A stretch of DNA of 64,000 bases from Robertmurraya dakarensis (GTDB lineage: Bacteria; Bacillota; Bacilli; Bacillales; Cytobacillaceae): the NCBI RefSeq assembly GCF_900156875.1, contig NZ_LT707409.1, positions 1,528,046 through 1,592,045 on the forward strand, written 5' to 3'. Below, in pieces: positions 60,505 to 64,000 of this stretch. A model generated the notes under the pieces. The model was not told the origin of the DNA. It made no database searches and was given only the letters and a program-made list of their open reading frames with translations. Within the stretch, counting starts at the first letter, position 1, and each line of letters opens with the position of its first letter. Position numbers and translations under genes: made by a program.

Positions 60505-61971
60505 CTATGATTTCATTTCTTTTATTTTCGTTCTTACTTCTTGTATATTTCGCATTTTATTGTCCCAACACTTCTGGCTTAAGTCGACAGGATATTCTTC
60601 AGGATTTAAGGAACGAGTATATTCCTCCCAAAGAAGTTTTAGATTTTCACTGCAATATGCCTGCATTTCAGGCAGACTCGGTGATTGATACACTAAGTTC
60701 CCACCTGTAAAAATATCTTTTTGCAGCTCCTTAGCCTCAAAATCAGTTACAAACTTACTAATAAATGTGTGAACTGGATGAAACATTTTAAGCGGTTCTT
60801 CTTCCACCGGGTTTTCATCCTCAAGTGCGATATAGTCACCTTCTGATTTATGGTTCGTCGAATTAATGATTCGGTAGACTCTCTTAAGGCCAGGTGTTGT
60901 CACTTTTTCAGGGTTCCCGCTAATTTTAATTGTGTCAGTCATTTTTCCATTTTCGTCCTCAATAGAGACTAGTTTATAGACAGCTCCTAATGCCGCCTGA
61001 TCATAGGCGGTAATTAGCTTTGTACCAACCCCCCAACTATCAATTTTGGCATCCTGAGCCTTTAAATTCATTATCGTGTACTCATCTAAATCGTTTGAAG
61101 CAACAATCTTTGTATCAGTAAAACCAGCGTCATCTAACATTTTCCGGGCTTCCTTTGAAAGATAGGCCAGATCCCCGCTATCCAATCTTATCCCCACAAA
61201 ATTTATTTTATCACCAAGCTCCTTAGCCACACGAATCGCATTTGGTACACCCGACCTTAACGTATCATATGTATCCACTAAAAAGACACAATCTTTATGC
61301 CTTCTAGCGTACTTGTGAAAAGCTGTGTACTCATCCCGATATGCTTGAATCAGTGAATGTGCATGTGTCCCTGAAATAGGTATCCCAAATAACTTTCCAG
61401 CACGAACATTTGAAGTTGAGTTAAAACCGCCTATATAAGCAGCCCTAGTTCCCCATATGGCAGCATCCATTTCCTGTGCTCTTCGTGTCCCAAATTCCAT
61501 TAAAACTTCATCACCGGCAACTTGTTTTATCCTTGAGGCTTTTGTTGCGATTAAGGTTTGATAGTTCACAATGTTAAGCAGAGCTGTTTCAACAAGTTGT
61601 GCCTGCGCAAGCGGCGCCTCTACCCGCATCAAAGGCTCATTTCCAAATACTATTTCCCCTTCCACCATAGATCGTATATTTCCTGTAAACTTTAATGTAC
61701 TCAGATACTGGAGAAAATCATCACCATATCCTGCTTCTTTTTTTAAATATTCTAAATCAGATTCCGTGAATCTAAATTGTTGTATGTATTGAATTGCTCT
61801 TTCTAATCCAGCAAAAACAGCATACCCATTTCCGAATGGAAGTTTTCGAAAATACAATTCAAATACAGCGTTTCGATTATGTATCCCATCCTCCCAATAT
61901 GTTTCCGCCATATTGATTTGATATAAATCAGTATGCAGAGTTAAGCTGTCATCTCGATAGAATTCATCCAT
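60505..61971 (-). CDS. pncB: Nicotinate phosphoribosyltransferase
   Basis: A 488-residue type II phosphoribosyltransferase: LTLHTDLYQINMAETYW near the start, EFGTRRAQEMDAA, GTHAHSLIQAY, VGIRLDSGDLAYLSKEAR and VASNDLDEY. It converts nicotinate and PRPP to nicotinate mononucleotide, using ATP. The ATG at 61971 lies 7 bp after AAGGAG; an ATG two codons upstream is too close to it. It is followed by nadE and preceded by the nicotinamidase-like gene. Confidence 0.95.
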   Translation of the reverse strand: MDEFYRDDSLTLHTDLYQINMAETYWEDGIHNRNAVFELYFRKLPFGNGYAVFAGLERAIQYIQQFRFTESDLEYLKKEAGYGDDFLQYLSTLKFTGNIRSMVEGEIVFGNEPLMRVEAPLAQAQLVETALLNIVNYQTLIATKASRIKQVAGDEVLMEFGTRRAQEMDAAIWGTRAAYIGGFNSTSNVRAGKLFGIPISGTHAHSLIQAYRDEYTAFHKYARRHKDCVFLVDTYDTLRSGVPNAIRVAKELGDKINFVGIRLDSGDLAYLSKEARKMLDDAGFTDTKIVASNDLDEYTIMNLKAQDAKIDSWGVGTKLITAYDQAALGAVYKLVSIEDENGKMTDTIKISGNPEKVTTPGLKRVYRIINSTNHKSEGDYIALEDENPVEEEPLKMFHPVHTFISKFVTDFEAKELQKDIFTGGNLVYQSPSLPEMQAYCSENLKLLWEEYTRSLNPEEYPVDLSQKCWDNKMRNIQEVRTKIKEMKS

Positions 61972-62073
61972 ATTCATTCTCCTTCACTTTTACTTCAATG
62001 CAGCATGAGTATGCACAAACATCATTTCATCAACATATTTGAGCACCCTCAACAATAATCTACATCAGCTATT

Positions 62074-62616
62074 TCATATTATTGAACCATTTAAACATCC
62101 TTTTATATGTTCTAATGCCCATTTATGACCTGTTTCATTAAAACTAGCAACAGCTTTTTCATGGACAAAGATATTGAAACCTTTATTATAGGCATCTACT
62201 GCTGTATGCAGGACACAGATATCAGTGCATACTCCCACTAAATGAAGATCTGTAATTCCTCTTTCTCTCAATTTTATTTCTAAGTCCGTCCCAGCAAATG
62301 CACTGTATCTAGTTTTATCCATCCAATAGACATGATCGCGGTCTCTGTTTTTTTCATAAACTTCTTTTAGTTTACCGAACAAATCTCTGCCGCTCGTACC
62401 TTCTATATTATGGGGCGGAAAAAGTTTTGTTTCTGGATGGTGTGGATCATCTTTTGTATGTAAATCTATCGCAAAGACAACATAATCTCCTTCACTAATA
62501 AAAGTTTCGGTTATCTTCGATATTTCCTCTTCTATCGCTTCCCCTGGTTCACCGCAAGGCAATGCACCATTCACAAAATCAACGGTATAATCAATGTTTA
62601 AAAGTGCCTTTCTCAT
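62074..62616 (-). CDS. pncA: Nicotinamidase-type cysteine hydrolase
   Basis: A 180-residue isochorismatase-fold enzyme. The catalytic triad is visible: Asp in NIDYTVDFV, Lys in MDKTRYSAF, and Cys in LVGVCTDICVLHTA with a preceding cis-peptide Val-Gly. Metal ligands lie in IDLHTKDDPHHPE. With pncB and nadE next to it, deamidation of nicotinamide to nicotinate for NAD salvage is likely. Start moved to the ATG at 62616, which is 9 bp after AAGGGG. Confidence 0.9.
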   Translation of the reverse strand: MRKALLNIDYTVDFVNGALPCGEPGEAIEEEISKITETFISEGDYVVFAIDLHTKDDPHHPETKLFPPHNIEGTSGRDLFGKLKEVYEKNRDRDHVYWMDKTRYSAFAGTDLEIKLRERGITDLHLVGVCTDICVLHTAVDAYNKGFNIFVHEKAVASFNETGHKWALEHIKGCLNGSII

Positions 62617-62794
62617 AGGACCCATCCCCTTCTAAATAAAATGTTATATATTATTTAAATTTTAACTCATTTTAATGAGATAATCACGTTCGATAACATA
62701 TATAAGGAAAAAGAAACTGCTTATGGTAACTGCTAATTAAAATAATAAGACCAGATTTTTTTCTACTTAAATAGGAAAAAATCTAGAAAAGATG

Positions 62795-62858
62795 TTGACA
62801 AATATTTCAGATAATTTTATAGTTTATATGTCAACTGAAAATGCATAAAGGTTAACCA
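62795..62858 (+). promoter_or_regulatory. bioY promoter and BirA-type operator
   Basis: TTGACA (62795-62800), 17 bp, TATAGT (62818-62823) is an excellent sigma-A promoter. From the predicted start lies TGTCAAC (62829-62835), 15 bp, GTTAAC (62851-62856), matching the paired GTTAAC-type half-sites of the biotin repressor BirA. Biotin-bound BirA would block transcription. Confidence 0.72.
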
Positions 62859-62873
62859 AAAGGAGATAGACGA

Positions 62874-63452
62874 ATGACTAAAGAACAACTTAAATTAAGA
62901 TCAATGATTCTGACAGCTCTCTTTGCTGCTGTCATTGGAGTTTTAGCGCAACTGACAATCCCTCTCCCGCTTGTCCCAATTACCGGACAAACACTAGCAA
63001 TTGGACTTGCTGCTACCATATTAGGCGCTCGTTACGGTACCCTTTCTGTTATTTTGTATTTAATTATAGGTTCTGCAGGTGTACCTGTTTTTGCAGAATT
63101 TTCCGCAGGGATTTCAAAACTTGTTGGTCCAACTGGAGGATTTTTAGTAGGCTTCGTTCCAGCTGCCTTTTTGATGGGAATATACATGGAAAAATGGGGT
63201 TTTAACTTTAAAAACGCGTTAATAGCAAATATAATCGGGATGATTGTCACATTGATATTTGGTACAGTTTGGCTGAAAATATCTGCCAGCCTAACATGGA
63301 CAGCCGCCTTTGCCAGCGGGTTTACCCCATTTCTAATCGTTGGTATCATTAAAGCTGCACTTGCTTCATGGATTGGCATTACCATTAGAAAACGTTTAAT
63401 ATCCGCTAGATTATTAATTTCAGCTCAGAAGAATCTGGACCATAGTATTTAA
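62874..63452 (+). CDS. bioY: Biotin transporter S-component
   Basis: A 192-residue membrane protein with about six helices: AQLTIPLPLVPITGQTLAIGLAA, IGSAGVPVFAEFSAGISKLVGPTGGFLVGF and a LTWTAAFASGFTPFLIVGIIKA region typical of BioY. It binds biotin and works alone or with a shared ECF energising module. AAAGGAGATA precedes the ATG. Regulated by the upstream BirA-type site. Confidence 0.93.
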   Translation: MTKEQLKLRSMILTALFAAVIGVLAQLTIPLPLVPITGQTLAIGLAATILGARYGTLSVILYLIIGSAGVPVFAEFSAGISKLVGPTGGFLVGFVPAAFLMGIYMEKWGFNFKNALIANIIGMIVTLIFGTVWLKISASLTWTAAFASGFTPFLIVGIIKAALASWIGITIRKRLISARLLISAQKNLDHSI

Positions 63453-63459
63453 TGACTTA

Positions 63460-63487
63460 GAGTTGTCGTTTTGACAGCTCTTTTTTT
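63460..63487 (+). terminator. Terminator of bioY
   Basis: GAGTTGTC (63460-63467) pairs with GACAGCTC (63473-63480, one G-U pair), followed by seven T residues. Confidence 0.9.
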
Positions 63488-63511
63488 ATGCACATAAGCC
63501 TTATGAAAATA

Positions 63512-63922
63512 TTATCTCTTACTTAAGATATCTTGTATAATTTCAATATGTACCGATGCCCAAGCTTTTTCACGAAAATGAATAATAGCGCTAAAGGTAA
63601 GAACCAAAACATAAATAAATACGAATATTGCCCATAATAGACTCCCCTCTTTAAAAAGAAATTGCTGGAGCTGAGTAGAAAATAAAAATAAAAGCCATGG
63701 AATGGAAGTGACAAAGATTGGAATAATTCCCGAACCATTTTTTTCCTTAATCATTCGATAATAAATTAGTTTTAAAGCACTGCTGTCGATGTTTTGATAA
63801 GTGTTTTTAATTTCTTCTATCTCTCTCAAATTTTTAAGTTGTTGAACAGCTAATTTGTTATTAGTTCGCTCTCTTATTTGAAGATATAATCTATGGGCAT
63901 CTCCTCGAAAAGTAAACAACAC
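63512..63922 (-). CDS. Small membrane protein of unknown function, 136 aa
   Basis: A protein with a charged N-terminal half (residues 1-65, RERTNNKLAVQQLKNLREIEEI, likely amphipathic helices; shown in part) and two transmembrane helices around residues 65-80 and 90-112, ending in a cytoplasmic tail. No family is recognised. A GTG at 63922 is 8 bp after AGGGAG and is preferred over a GTG three codons earlier that overlaps it. It appears to be a single gene facing bioY. Confidence 0.68.
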   Translation of the reverse strand: MLFTFRGDAHRLYLQIRERTNNKLAVQQLKNLREIEEIKNTYQNIDSSALKLIYYRMIKEKNGSGIIPIFVTSIPWLLFLFSTQLQQFLFKEGSLLWAIFVFIYVLVLTFSAIIHFREKAWASVHIEIIQDILSKR

Positions 63923-64000
63923 TTTCAGCACTCCCTACAACATATTAATTGAGCTTTTATTTCTAACATAATAATAGCAGCCTCAAAAGTCGTTAATTAC

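Overview
The window comes from the chromosome of a low-GC, endospore-forming Firmicute of the family Bacillaceae. Supporting signs are RacA behind a sigma-H-type promoter, homologues of Bacillus YkuK, YkuS, YkoS/YkoT, YkwD, YlbC, YhfH, YdjO and YjcZ, strong AGGAGG ribosome binding sites, frequent TTG/GTG starts, and mostly short intergenic gaps closed by hairpin terminators. The periplasmic-type nitrate reductase and the UGA-containing formate dehydrogenase suggest a facultatively anaerobic, nitrate-respiring bacillus (inference).

Region 1-12 kb, mostly minus strand: the start of a branched-chain-amino-acid-type ABC transporter (LivH partial, LivJ lipoprotein), then a seven-gene catabolic operon with two acyl-CoA ligases, an enoyl-CoA hydratase, two APH-fold kinases, a small unknown protein and an acyl-CoA dehydrogenase with a DGPDEVH motif. 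The kinase + small protein + dehydrogenase set resembles the Pseudomonas levulinate (lva) module and mammalian ACAD10/11, which phosphorylate 4-hydroxyacyl-CoA. A lone FabF lies upstream. Region 12-28 kb: MBL hydrolase, ExoA, two CAP-domain proteins, a metallophosphoesterase, hydroxypyruvate isomerase with a tartronate-semialdehyde-reductase-like enzyme, DacC, a Suv3-like helicase, YkuK, RacA, a ribbon-helix-helix-like regulator, a strong candidate small RNA at 24.4 kb, and YkoT/YkoS.

Region 28-34 kb: a fatty-acid operon (acyl-CoA synthetase, acyl-CoA dehydrogenase, FabG) behind a sigma-54 promoter and phased TTTGAATCA repeats, next to its probable sigma-54 activator. Region 34-43 kb: small proteins, a coiled-coil protein, fdhF interrupted by an in-frame UGA followed by a SECIS-like hairpin (read here as one selenoprotein gene), a tandem-PAS histidine kinase, a 622-bp element with 25-bp terminal inverted repeats, and a cluster of very small genes.

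Region 43-64 kb: an MFS transporter, a complete nap cluster (napG-napA-napB-napD-napF-tatA-napH), an Sco protein, an ABC-F protein, ModA/ModB, a cupredoxin, PflB/PflA behind an FNR/Rex-type operator, NadE/PncB/PncA, and BioY behind a promoter overlapping a BirA-type operator. Formate made by PflB, oxidised by the molybdenum/selenium formate dehydrogenase, electrons to nitrate through Nap, and molybdate uptake by ModAB form one coherent anaerobic metabolic theme.
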